A stretch of 64,000 nt of DNA from NCBI GenBank assembly GCA_964036045.1, contig OZ038382.1:110258578-110322577 (forward strand). The letters are read 5' to 3'. Both the position numbers and the translations under genes were made by a program. This DNA is from Eutreptiella sp. 'Long Island Sound 2002' (Eukaryota; Euglenozoa; Euglenophyceae; Eutreptiales; Eutreptiaceae). This document shows positions 1 through 9,271 of this stretch, piece by piece. Numbering within the stretch: the stretch's first letter is position 1; every line of letters begins with the position of its first letter. The notes under the pieces were generated by a model, which searched no databases, had not been told where the DNA came from, and was given only the letters and a program-made list of their open reading frames with translations.

Positions 1-529
1 CTCTGGTTGTCCGCGAAAATGCGCGCTGGCAGTCCCATAAAAAAGCAACACCCTCCTAAAAGAGCTCCGTTGCCTTGAGACTGTCTAACCCACTTTTTGT
101 AGTGGGTATGGCCATCTCATAACCAGACAGCCTGCAAACAACAATCATACAATAGTCATACTTAATAGTATTATGCTCGGTCAGAGGCAAATCAACAAAA
201 TCCATGGACACAATACTGAAAACATCAGATGGAATGGGAAAATGGTCTACACTGCCTGGGTGCTTGCCTGTGCGCGGTTTTGTCTGCTGACAAACCGCAC
301 AGGAATCACAGACCTGCTTAACCCTATCCACGGAGTCAGCCTTGGTAAGACCATGGAAACAAAACTTCCAATCAACCATCAGTAGGGTCTTTTCAATGCC
401 ACTGTGCACATACGAATGGCAGGCTAAAATAACATGCTGGATCAGAGACGCTGGGACTGCATAATTCCCACGAAAACGTATGCGCCTCTTATACAACCCA
501 AGGCTCTCAAGTGCAGCCGTTGGATGCAC
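1..529 (-). pseudogene. Ty3/gypsy integrase, N-terminal part (element A, cut by window edge)
   Basis: An open frame (56-529) shows the integrase zinc-binding HHCC arrangement: two histidines near the start of the ACHSYVHSG segment, then a C-x2-C pair in CDSCAVCQQ. It is followed by the start of the catalytic core, where the first acidic residue is kept in SMDFVDLP. Integrase inserts the cDNA copy of a retrotransposon into host DNA. Only the first part is present because the element runs off the left edge, so the rest of the DDE triad cannot be judged. It lies downstream, in the minus-strand sense, of RNase H at 972-1732, the normal order for Ty3/gypsy pol. It is in a different frame from RNase H, so the polyprotein is broken. 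Family assignment is confident; function is unlikely. Confidence 0.8.
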
Positions 530-971
530 TGCCAGGTCATTCTGCTGCAGCGCCGCATGTACGCCATACCAGTAAGGATCTGCCTGATACTCAGCGGTCC
601 AATCTGAGAAAAGGAATTTCAGGAGGCAGGGTCAAATTACGCAGCTGCACCAACTCAGAGGGCACGGAACCCGTCAAAGGCTCTGAGGATGCCCAAAGTG
701 AATCTTGAAGACAAGCGTACGCAGGGACCAAAGCCTGGTACAACCAGTCCTGCCCATCATAATTCTTGAACATGGTCCTGAGCTGCCCTTTCTGACTACG
801 GTGCGGGCGTGTGGGAACAGAAAACCCGTATTGCAAATTCCGCATGCGACTCTGATGAATCTCCCCAGAACTCTGTTCTTCCTCGTAAATCCTGCGAAGC
901 GAAGGGAAATCTGGGACCACTGACGACAAACGCACCCGTTCCCTGGCCAGACACACATGGGCAAACTGTCT
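530..971 (-). other. RNase H to integrase linker, degraded
   Basis: This stretch joins the RNase H and integrase parts of element A. Short overlapping minus-strand frames (591-956 and 674-993) are present, but none continues from the neighbouring domains without a frame change. I see no motif in it. It is best read as decayed polyprotein linker. Confidence 0.5.
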
Positions 972-1732
972 TTACCAGGCACTGTATGTGCAAACGAACT
1001 CTAGAGGAATCACGCGGGCCACCTGAGAATCAGCCCGTTTCCGTTCCTCCCGGTTCGCCGCTTCCCATCCCTCAACATCTGCCTGACTTCCCATTATGAA
1101 CACATCTGGGGCTGCAAGCGCGGCCAGATATGCCCATCTGCTCATGACATCGGGTACTGTCTGGCCTTCCCCTTTCACATAAATAATGTCCAGCTTCAAA
1201 GTTGCCAACAACTGATGCCATCTGCCACTACGGCCTATGGAGCCTGACACCGTGTCAAAATCCTCCTTCGTCCAGATCTCCAAACGTTTATGGTCTGTTA
1301 ACACTTTGACCCGCATCTTCTGCCCCGCCAGCCAACTACGAAATTTGTAGAGCATGGCAACGATAGCAAAAGTCTCTTTTTTCTGGATATGCCACGCCCG
1401 CTGCCCCTTCCCCGGATCACCCTGCAACTTGCGTGAGAAGAAAGCCACCAGGCGCAGCGGACATTTACACTCCGTATCATCAGGACAAGCGCAAATATTT
1501 TGTTCTACGCCGCACCAATGGCATACTGGGAACTATCGCACCGAACCGAAAAAGGCCTGTCCAACCGCGACAGAAAAGGTTCTGCAGCAGCTTTCAGCTG
1601 TGCAACGATCCCATGAAAACAAGCTTGCATCTCGTCAGTCCAATAAATCTGATTCCTGAACTTACAGACCTGCTTAGGCGTAAGACCTTTCTTATCCTTC
1701 GCAAGAAATTGCGCTCTGAGAGACCGAGCCAA
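972..1732 (-). pseudogene. Ty3/gypsy RNase H domain (element A), two frames
   Basis: The domain is split over two frames. 1505-1732 ends with a segment RPFSVRCDSSQYAIGAA, which carries the first acidic residue of gypsy RNase H (the usual context is D-A/S-S). 972-1448 continues with FFSRKL, ETFAIV, then VLTDHKRLEIW, the typical late RNase H block, and DIIYVKGEGQ, which leads into the connection to integrase. RNase H degrades the RNA strand during reverse transcription. The frameshift between 1505 and 1448 breaks the polyprotein. The domain lies in the expected order between reverse transcriptase and integrase. Confidence 0.8.
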
Positions 1733-1825
1733 CTGCTTTTTCCCCTTTTTGGTTAGCTCCCAACCCCTGAGCGAATCGGTAAGTGGGGCTGAGAGATGGC
1801 CAGAGCGATCTATATACGTTGAGTT

Positions 1826-2953
1826 TCACTGTACAAATCCCAAGAAGTCTTTCATGTGCGTGGGTGTGCGGATCATCTCAGGCGTCCAGCGTGCGATGGC
1901 CGCAGTTTTGGCTTGATCCACCATGCAACGGCTCGTCATCAGTATTTGACCACAGAGAGGAACTCTACGCACAAACAACTGAAACTTAGTGGTCTTGATT
2001 GTGAGGCGTGCACATTCCATAATTTCAAAAAACTGCCAAAGCTCCTGAAAATGCCGCTCCAGACACTCAACCGTAGGGGGCCCATCAACCGCAGGATTAT
2101 CCTCACTGTCAGGGGTACCGTGACAAACGTTGTCTATATATGGCTTAGAGCCGTACGCAGCGCTGAAATCCGACAAACCATCCTTACATGTGCCTGCGGG
2201 GCTGTTCTGAGACCAATGGGGAGTACCGTCCATTGGTACAGACTTCATGGAGTCACAAATGCAGTGTAGGGGCGGGAGCTGTCGGCCAGATGCATCTGGT
2301 GAAAATCATCTTCAAGATCGAAGATGGACAAAATGGCATTCTTTGGCGTGTTTTAAAAAGTATCATCGATGACGGGCAGTGGGTACTGCTCGCCATCTAT
2401 TTGTGAGTTTAGATAACGGTAGTTGATGACTTACCGCCATTTGCCCCCCCAGTTTGGGCACATCAAAAGCCCTGGCCGCCCTTGCCGAGTGGGAACGCTC
2501 CAACATGCCCCTTTTGAAGAATTTGGCAATCAATTCTCTGAACGCCGCGTCTCTAACTCCTACTGTGCGATACGGCGCCACATGCTGTGGTACTGCCCAA
2601 TTTTTCTTATGATTGACTGCCACAGAGTCCTCAGGATCGCCTCTGAGAGCTGGATGCACATCTAGGATGTTCTCTGGAAACTCAAAAACAGTCTTAAAAC
2701 GCTCCATTAAGCGTGCACAATAATCTGTACACCTCGAATCATGCATATCCGACTCCAGGACAGATAGCATGGATCGCTCTTGTAATTGAAAGAAATCAGG
2801 GAAATCTGGGTGCAATACCGACAAACGTGCCGGTCTTAACATCGTGTAACCGCCGCAGCAATTCCCTTTTGCCCTTACGAGCAAAGCGCCTGTATTTTCT
2901 GCCCCTGGAGGGCAGAACAGCGTGTGAACCCTCCTCATCTGAGGATCCATCAC
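1826..2953 (-). pseudogene. Ty3/gypsy reverse transcriptase (element A), degraded
   Basis: The N-terminal RT part lies in the 2363-2953 frame, which includes the APYRTVG and KRGMLERS segments that precede the first RT motif. The palm region continues with stops and a frame change across 2250-2400, where conserved RT blocks (a FDLEDDF-like and a YQWTVLP-like segment) are seen only by changing frame. The active-site motif falls at about 2129-2140 as Y-I-D-N instead of the usual Y-I-D-D, in frame 1826-2248, which ends with the connection segment MKDFLGFV. At least two stops and one substitution in the catalytic motif argue against activity. Confidence 0.8.
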
Positions 2954-4358
2954 TCAGCGGAGGCATATCAGTGGTGCCCCTGTCAGAGATCACCCGCAAG
3001 TCGGCTCGTGAACACTGTTCACACTGACCACACGCCTGCGCGCACTTTAAATGTCTGTGCTCCCCTTCAGCCACTGGGCCAGACTCGTCCTCCCATCGCT
3101 TATCCTGAAATTCTGAATCCTTCAGCCCCAAAGCATCAAAGAGGACCACTCTGGTGGTCCACTTGGTTGACTGCTTGTATATAATGCCACTGTTATCAGA
3201 GTATATTGGGAGTCTGGGATGAAGATCCCACCAGTCCAGCGCAACGTCTCCCATCTGCCAAAACCAGGACTGATGTTTCTGGACAGGGAGCAGCATGATG
3301 CTCCTGCCCTGATCAAGTAATATTTTCTCAACTGATTGCTGCAACGAAAATTGAGGGCAATGAACCCACAAAAAATAATCAGTATGATCCCCTTTTTCAG
3401 GGGTGTCATAAGACCAATCCTGCACCAGTGCATTGACCTTTTCATCCCAATATTTTGAAAACAGGGCCCTCTGCTTGCTCGCAAACGTGTCAATGAATTT
3501 AGACTCGCGCAAACCGGCCAAATTGAGTATCTCATCCCTAACACCAGGAAACAACATCTGTTGCCCAGATGCATACATATATGGAGCCTGTTGCCTAACC
3601 CTTTTGCGCAGCTTAACACGCGGCTGCCTCGCTGAAAGGTGCAGCTTGTTGCACTGTTCAGAAGAACGGGCACGCAACTTGCTGGATACCAACGACGTGG
3701 AAGCTTGTGCACGTCCCTGCAATGGGTCCTGCTTCTGTTGACTCTGAGGTACCTCACAGGGCCTTGGGCAACAATGATCACAGAATTCTCCCACTTCACA
3801 AGCGCAGAAGTGGCGTAGGCTCTGTGAATGGTCATGCAAAGCCGCTTCTGGCTCCTGAAGCCACTCCAGACCATGTTCCTGTGCGCGCCATGGCCGGGAA
3901 TATGACTTAAAAATGCCCCAGCCGCCCGCAGAAGAATCAGGCGGTGGGGCAGCCTCCAAGGGCTGCGTAATGGAGGAGGGGAGTTCAGAATCTGACTCCT
4001 CATCTGTCAACCTCTGGTCTGAGGCCTCATTCTGGTTGTAATGCTGTCGCCGTACCAACTCAGGATGCGGCAGACCATGATGTTTACCCCATGCGCACAC
4101 ACACTCATGCACACACTCTGTACACCTGCTGTTGTGTTCACACTTCTCCTGTGGTCGATCAGGACATGGCAAAAGTCCTGTCTTCTTCCCCATTGATCCT
4201 GAACCAAAGCAAAGCAACGCCGCAGAGCAGGATGCAGCAACAACCGCCGCCACCACAGGCAAAACACGGGTAGTATATACAGCTGCAACAGAGACCACTG
4301 CCGCCCCTGATACATACGGCGCTCGCCGAAAGGCAGGCTCCTCATCACTGTCGGACAC
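2796..4358 (-). pseudogene. Element A pol segment between protease and RT, with a methyltransferase-like region
   Basis: A 520-codon open frame. Residues 1-60 hold an acidic start and an Ala/Val-rich, possibly membrane-like stretch. Residues 80-230 are rich in Cys and His without a clean known finger. Residues about 325-420 carry an order of motifs (F-L-W-V-H-C-P-Q-F-S, then a hydrophobic strand I-M-L-L-P-V, then W-F-W, D-W-W-D and I-Y, then W-T-T-R-V-V-L-F-D) that resembles the Dam-like adenine methyltransferase segment found in some DIRS and gypsy elements. The expected N-P-P-F catalytic motif is replaced by H-C-P-Q-F, so it should be inactive as an enzyme. The last 40 residues are basic. 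It lies just upstream of RT and in a different frame. The methyltransferase reading is from pattern memory only. Confidence 0.6.
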
Positions 4359-4366
4359 CAGGCCAT

Positions 4367-5072
4367 TTAGGCGCGCGACGTATCAGATGGGACTGCGCGA
4401 CAGGCACACTGTCCTGAAGCAACAGGACATCGCCCGTTATTGCGGTTCTTGGGACCACACAACGCATCAACCAACAGATCCCGCGTGGGGTCCACCATGA
4501 GGCCATAGGCCTTGCAACAGGGATAGCCTACAATGGAGTGTCCCTGCACATCTGCCTTGTACACAAACACCTTTTTGCAAACTACCTGTACCGGCTGATC
4601 CTGACAGTCTCGAATCTGCACACTGAGGTCCAGGTAGGTAGGGTAGGTAAGTAGGTATCTTCGGGAGCTCAGGATGCCTCCTTTGACATTGCAGGAAGAA
4701 GGTGTCTGCAGGAATCTGCACACTGAGCTCCACCACCGCCCCATGTGTGCAACCAGAAATGCGCACCCCATTCACCACAGTGATGTGCAGGGGACGACAC
4801 ACCAACTCAAGGGTGCAACCCCGAAAAAGAGCTTCTGGCGCTAATGCCAGCACCTCAGAACCCAAATCAATTAACATGGAGCCACCAAGCACCCGCCGCT
4901 GGCAGCCAGAAAACTGAATCTTGACCGCTAAAACGAGCTCTGTCAAGGATCTTCCCACATCAGGCGCCCTTGTCTGCAAAACACGTGTCTGTTTGCACCG
5001 TTTGATCACCGCTGTTGGCCGCCAAGGCTCCCAACATGAGTGCAATGTCCGGGTCCAGGCGAAGAGCATCAC
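4367..5072 (-). pseudogene. Retroviral-type aspartic protease (element A), interrupted
   Basis: In the frame 4467-5072 the sequence MLIDLGSEVLAL (Asp at residue about 69, nt 4866-4868) has the hydrophobic-hydrophobic-D-x-G-S/A form of a pepsin-like retroviral protease active site, here D-L-G-S. A glycine- and valine-rich beta segment follows. The protein is then interrupted by a 100-base insertion at 4633-4732. Beyond the insert the homologous reading continues in the 4367-4771 frame with LDLSVQIRDC. The same LSVQI peptide sits on both sides because the insertion duplicated its target. The protease would process gag-pol. Insert length 100 is not a multiple of three, so it is a frameshift. Confidence 0.6.
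4612..4732 (-). mobile_element. Short TACC-tailed repeat with 21-bp target duplication
   Basis: A 79-base insert (4633-4711) lies between two direct copies of a 21-base sequence, 4612-4632 and 4712-4732, which differ at one base. The insert has a GGTA/TACC simple-repeat tail at its left end, then a core (GTATCTTCGGGAGCTC and CCTTTGACATTGCAGGA) found again at 13.05, 19.63, 26.21 and 30.81 kb. Read on the minus strand it ends in (TACC)n next to the target duplication, as a LINE-mobilised short element would. It disrupts the protease gene. Confidence 0.65.
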
Positions 5073-5242
5073 CTCAGTGAGGGATGTTGTCTTAGCAGGT
5101 ACAGGACCCGGTGTGTATAACCGTAATGGGTAAAGGCCACCGAGGTTACTCCCGTATCAGAAAATGCGCCGTGCAGATTAGTTGATGTCGCCACACTGCG
5201 CACCGTCCAAAATCCAAGAGCCTTACCTTTTTCCCGACCCCT

Positions 5243-6453
5243 CTAAACTTGAGAGGGCCCGGTGCCAGGTTCAGACTTCACTGCAGAGGGTTGTGGGTTG
5301 CCGCCCCCCCTCCTGTTCCACTTTTCATCTTTTCCCTGCAGGCCGCGGTGCTGGGCTGCACCAGGAACCCTCTTCGGACGCTCAGAAAACCGATGTCCAG
5401 AGACCCCACAGGACACACACAGGCCCTTTTCAAGGAATGCCTGTGCTTTAGCTGCAGCCTTTTCCAAAGCTCAGCTACGACCTTGTTTGGCGCCAGGTTT
5501 GAGAGTTCTCTTGCCAGCACGACGCCGGTCCAGCTGGCCACCACCCCTTTTGGGCCCTTTTCGCCATTCTTATTATTGCCATCGCCATACCTATTGTCGC
5601 CACGGCAACCAGGATTCCTGTCTCCATTACGACGTTTTCTTGGCCGCTGTTTTTCTCTCTTACCCTGCGTTCCGTTTTTCATATTCGTCTGCTTAATTCT
5701 GCAGTCCGCCACCCGATGTCCCTTATCAAGGGGTGCTGAGCGTGATCTGTTACCCTTATTCCTGTCTGTTTGCCTACCGCGCATCTGCCGCAAGTCTGCA
5801 TCTGTCTCGCCTTTATCAGCCTCCATGGCCACGTCACGGTTACTGCGCCAGGTAAGCTCATACTCATACTCATACTGGATGAGCCGGTGCGCCCCCTGAT
5901 GCGAGAGCTCCACCCCTTTGAGTTCTTGATGTTTATAGAGCTCGTCGAGCTCATCTTGGTACCCCCCGTGACGCTGCATTGCATCCGTAAAGGCTTCCTT
6001 TGCTTATAGAGGGGTTACAGGGGCGGCTTGCTGTGCCAACAGGGTCCATTCCAGAACCCATAATTCATATGCCTCCAGTGAGTCTTTCTGTGGCGGCTGT
6101 GACTTACGCCATTCTTTTCTGTACATTCCCCGTGAGACATATTTCATGGGTTTCATGATGTCTTCCCAAATGTCCCTGTACGTCCAGCCCAAAAACAAAT
6201 GAACCTGTGTATAGAGCGCACATAAGGACTCGTGGAGGGCTGTCATGAAAACCCTGCCATGGCCTTTGAAAAATGGGACGACTGACCTGCTTGTAATCCC
6301 AGCTGGGACTGTCCTGGATTTCATTACCTCCCGTTGTGTCTCATCATCCATTGCATCCACATCTGGCCCCCCTTTTCCAACTGTGCACACCTGTGTGGCG
6401 TGCAGCGTATGTAGGCCTGAGTGCATAGCCGAGGCGAAAGAGTTGCTTTTCAC
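5243..6453 (-). pseudogene. Gag C-terminal half with nucleocapsid zinc knuckle (element A)
   Basis: Frame 6004-6453 and frame 5278-5979 form one gag body: a helical capsid-like part with KEWRKSQPPQ and WTLLAQQAAP, then a strongly basic nucleocapsid-like part rich in Arg, Lys, Gly and Asn, then, in frame 5243-5467, the zinc knuckle CVSCGVSGHRFSER. That is C-x2-C-x4-H-x4 with Arg where the last Cys should be, so metal binding is probably lost. The two main parts share a frame but are separated by a TAA at about 6006; the tandem copies at 14.5 and 21.1 kb have a glycine codon there. A run of three Tyr-Glu codon pairs near 5860 is also absent from those copies. Gag packages the element RNA. Confidence 0.7.
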
Positions 6454-6769
6454 CCAATTGAGTCAGCGAAAGGATCCTCGCTGGACATTCCTTTTGTTAC
6501 CCCATCCCAGCGCATTGTAGAGCGCCCTGCCTTGGCCGGCACTTCTTCCTCACATTGTGGCTCCCCCGTGTGGAAGCACACACCTTTGTGATTGTGGTTA
6601 TCATCATCCGTCTCGTCCTCTTCCTCTTCCGCTCCCGCATCGCCGGCTGTCCATGTTTCATAGACCTCTTCAAGAGCCGCCACCTCGGACTGTAAGGTCC
6701 GGAAGCTCTGAGAAAATAAGGAAAAGTGTGTATCAAGCGGAGAGTGCATTGAGGCGAGGTCTGAAGTGA
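6450..6769 (-). pseudogene. Gag N-terminal segment (element A)
   Basis: This segment encodes a helical stretch (LQSEVAALEEVYETW), then a very acidic run of Glu and Asp near nt 6610-6640, then a Cys/His-containing piece. It is homologous to 14582-15256 and 21160-21834, where the same reading starts with an ATG that overlaps the upstream ORF by 43 bases. In this copy the join to the downstream gag needs a frame change. No enzymatic motif is expected here. Confidence 0.6.
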
Positions 6770-6830
6770 ACGACTAAAATTGATTACTCGAACCTACACT
6801 ATCGACCACGGAATCAAGACAATCCCGCAG

Positions 6831-8796
6831 CTAATCCAGTGCCAACCCAATTCGTTGCAACTCTGCTTCGTGTCGGGCGACATCCACGTGGCACGAGCAA
6901 TTTATGCTACAATCGGGTCCATGGGCCCTGTGGACACCCGCTTTTGTCCTCACTGAATCCATATCTAACTCGACCCGCGTGATTTGCGATTGGAACTCAT
7001 CTGAAGAAGAGGATAGACACGTACCCTCGCCCCTCACCTGCCACAAATCATGCTCCACCATCAAAATGGCTACTCCACACGAGCATGTCTCGTCACAATC
7101 ATGCGCACTATGCATTGTCTCCAAAGAAGCAAAAAGCTGTGTGATATCAAGTTTTACCTCGGACACCTCACGTCGCACCAAAGAAATGGACAGGCGACAA
7201 GAACAAGACAAATCACACCCATGAGAATGGTGTGATACCTCGGAAAGACGCGTAACCTCTTGTTGGGGCGTGTGAATCTTTGCAATCAAGGGGAGGAGGG
7301 ACGCAAGTGTTGTCTCGGCGCGGCGACCGGCGACTTCCAAAATCTCTAGCCTCTTTGCCAAATCACCAAAAGTGGAATCAACACACTCATGAAGCTCACA
7401 CATTTGCGCAGAAAGAGATGCAACGGTTTTTTTTCTCTTCATCCTTACAAATCTCAACAATCGGAAGCCGATTGGACAAGTCATCAACCACATCGCATAT
7501 TTCTTGCCTACACTCATGGAAAAATTGAATCATGCTGCTTAGTTTGGCGATGAACGCAGTACATGTGTGCTTGTAGTTGTGACTCACATTTTCGATTGAC
7601 TCGTTCTTTTAATTCCGTCACCATGAGCGTCACATCATTCATTGTAAGACGGCACACTGGTGTCAACTCGGGTCGTGATGAACTATTTTCGCGCTTCAAA
7701 CATTCGACCTCCTCGTCCAATAATTGAACTTCCGTAGTCCACGTCAACCAAACTCGAGACAACTGGCTCCAAAGGTGTCAAAACGTCCACATGGCAACGC
7801 AAATCCATGACCTGACAATTCTGCCGCTCCTCCGGGGCGATGAGACCTTGCACTCCAAGTTCAAGTGGTCCAACACGCTCATGGAGTTGTTGAATAGAGC
7901 CATCTTGAGACTCCAATGAGACCACTCTCTTATCCATATCGTTTGTCTTGGCGCCAACCTCACTTGCCGTACTCAATTTTTGTTTGATGACATTAATGTC
8001 CTTTTCCATTCGTACCCTGGGTGGATCAAGGACACTATGACTAGGACTTCCATGCAACGATTTTTCAGTGATAGATCTGAAATTGGTGTTTGGCATGCAT
8101 GTCAATTCACTTCCCATGCGTAGTGAGGTCTTGAAATATTCTCGTCAATTCACGACCATGCGGAATTATTGTAGGTGCTACCACTTCGCGATGTCCACTC
8201 ATGTGACAATTCCATGATTTTCCAAGCGCTTGGTAGGCTTCATAAAACGAATGATCACGAAGGTTGCACTCATGTAGTCAACGTGTAATACACACCATTT
8301 GATCAAAAGTTGCATCAATGGTCGAACGAAAAATTTGGTGCATTTGCTCATGACGACCAACACCGCAATTGATTTCTTTTGCAAGTACCAATAGTTCTCC
8401 ATGACATTGTTCCACTATTTGAACAAGTTTGTGTGATCGATCCGGAACACTTGACAAGCGAAACAATTCGTGTGGATTAACATTGTTATCAAACCACCTC
8501 TCTTGTTCAATCACTATCTTTGAATGTTGTGCCATAGTGGAGAGTTGTTGACGAAATTGGGACCATACTCCACCATCATAGTCATCACGAATCGTCAACT
8601 CTCCTTGCAACACCAAATGAACAGGGGATGCCAACGCCTTTAGCTCCTCCATGGCGTTACCCCTCGCTACCATGTCTATCCCATCGTCGGTGATCATCTT
8701 TCTCTCAATTCTTATTATGAAAACTCCAATGTTTTGACCGATGTTTTGAAATCCCACAAAATTCTTTTGCCACGAGAGGAACAGAGCACTTGGCAC
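6831..8796 (-). pseudogene. Upstream ORF of element A: coiled coil with three C-x3-C-S-C motifs, fragmented
   Basis: Frames 8278-8796, 7683-8117, 7514-7762 and 6831-7517 are pieces of one decayed coding region between the LTR and gag. Most of it is predicted helix with hydrophobic heptads. The last piece has a basic MKRKK cluster and three copies of a His-preceded C-x3-C-S-C motif, each followed by a helix. The family is not one I recognise: it could be an N-terminal gag extension or a separate accessory ORF. The best-preserved copy is at 21791-22819. This copy carries several frameshifts. Confidence 0.55.
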
Positions 8797-9145
8797 AACT
8801 CCAAATCAAAGCATACCCTGAGTTGTCCCGATGCCCATCATTCAATACATAATGCAGGAACCCTGAGATCAAGACAGTGTTCAATGATTCCCAAAAGGAA
8901 TAGAATCATAGCTTGTAATCACTGCAACACATGTTTCTGCGTGCTTCAATCAAATGGACTCAGAAATCTACGTCTATCTACTGCACTGGCGACTCTCCGA
9001 TATCGCTGCCGTTAAACCTCTGCCCTGTGAAGGGAGTCCTGTTGCCGTCCCTTCACACGCCTGAGCCCTGAGCCACTTACACTGGCGCTGTCTGCTCCTT
9101 TGCGCGACGGATGTTGAATAGCTCCTGGCACCAGCAACACACCAC
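8797..9145 (-). other. Leader between 5' LTR and first ORF (element A)
   Basis: In the minus-strand sense this is the untranslated leader just inside the 5' LTR. The first bases after the LTR end read G-TGGTGTG, a place and form suited to a tRNA primer-binding site. I cannot identify the tRNA. A short frame (8974-9261) starts inside the LTR and runs through the leader. Confidence 0.4.
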
Positions 9146-9271
9146 TGTAGAATTGTCTTAAACGGCCAAATGTACGTCCAGTGCTGTTTTACCCACATGT
9201 GTGTAAGCGAGGCCGATACGGGCGCGTTTCCCTCAGTCGAGTGAGTCACAAGCAACGGCACAGCACTGAAC

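Noticed and set aside
4612-4732. Reading the protease insert as a spliced intron
   Set aside because: Removal of the exact 100-base duplication does not leave GT-AG ends on the coding (minus) strand. A GT-AG pair exists only on the other strand.
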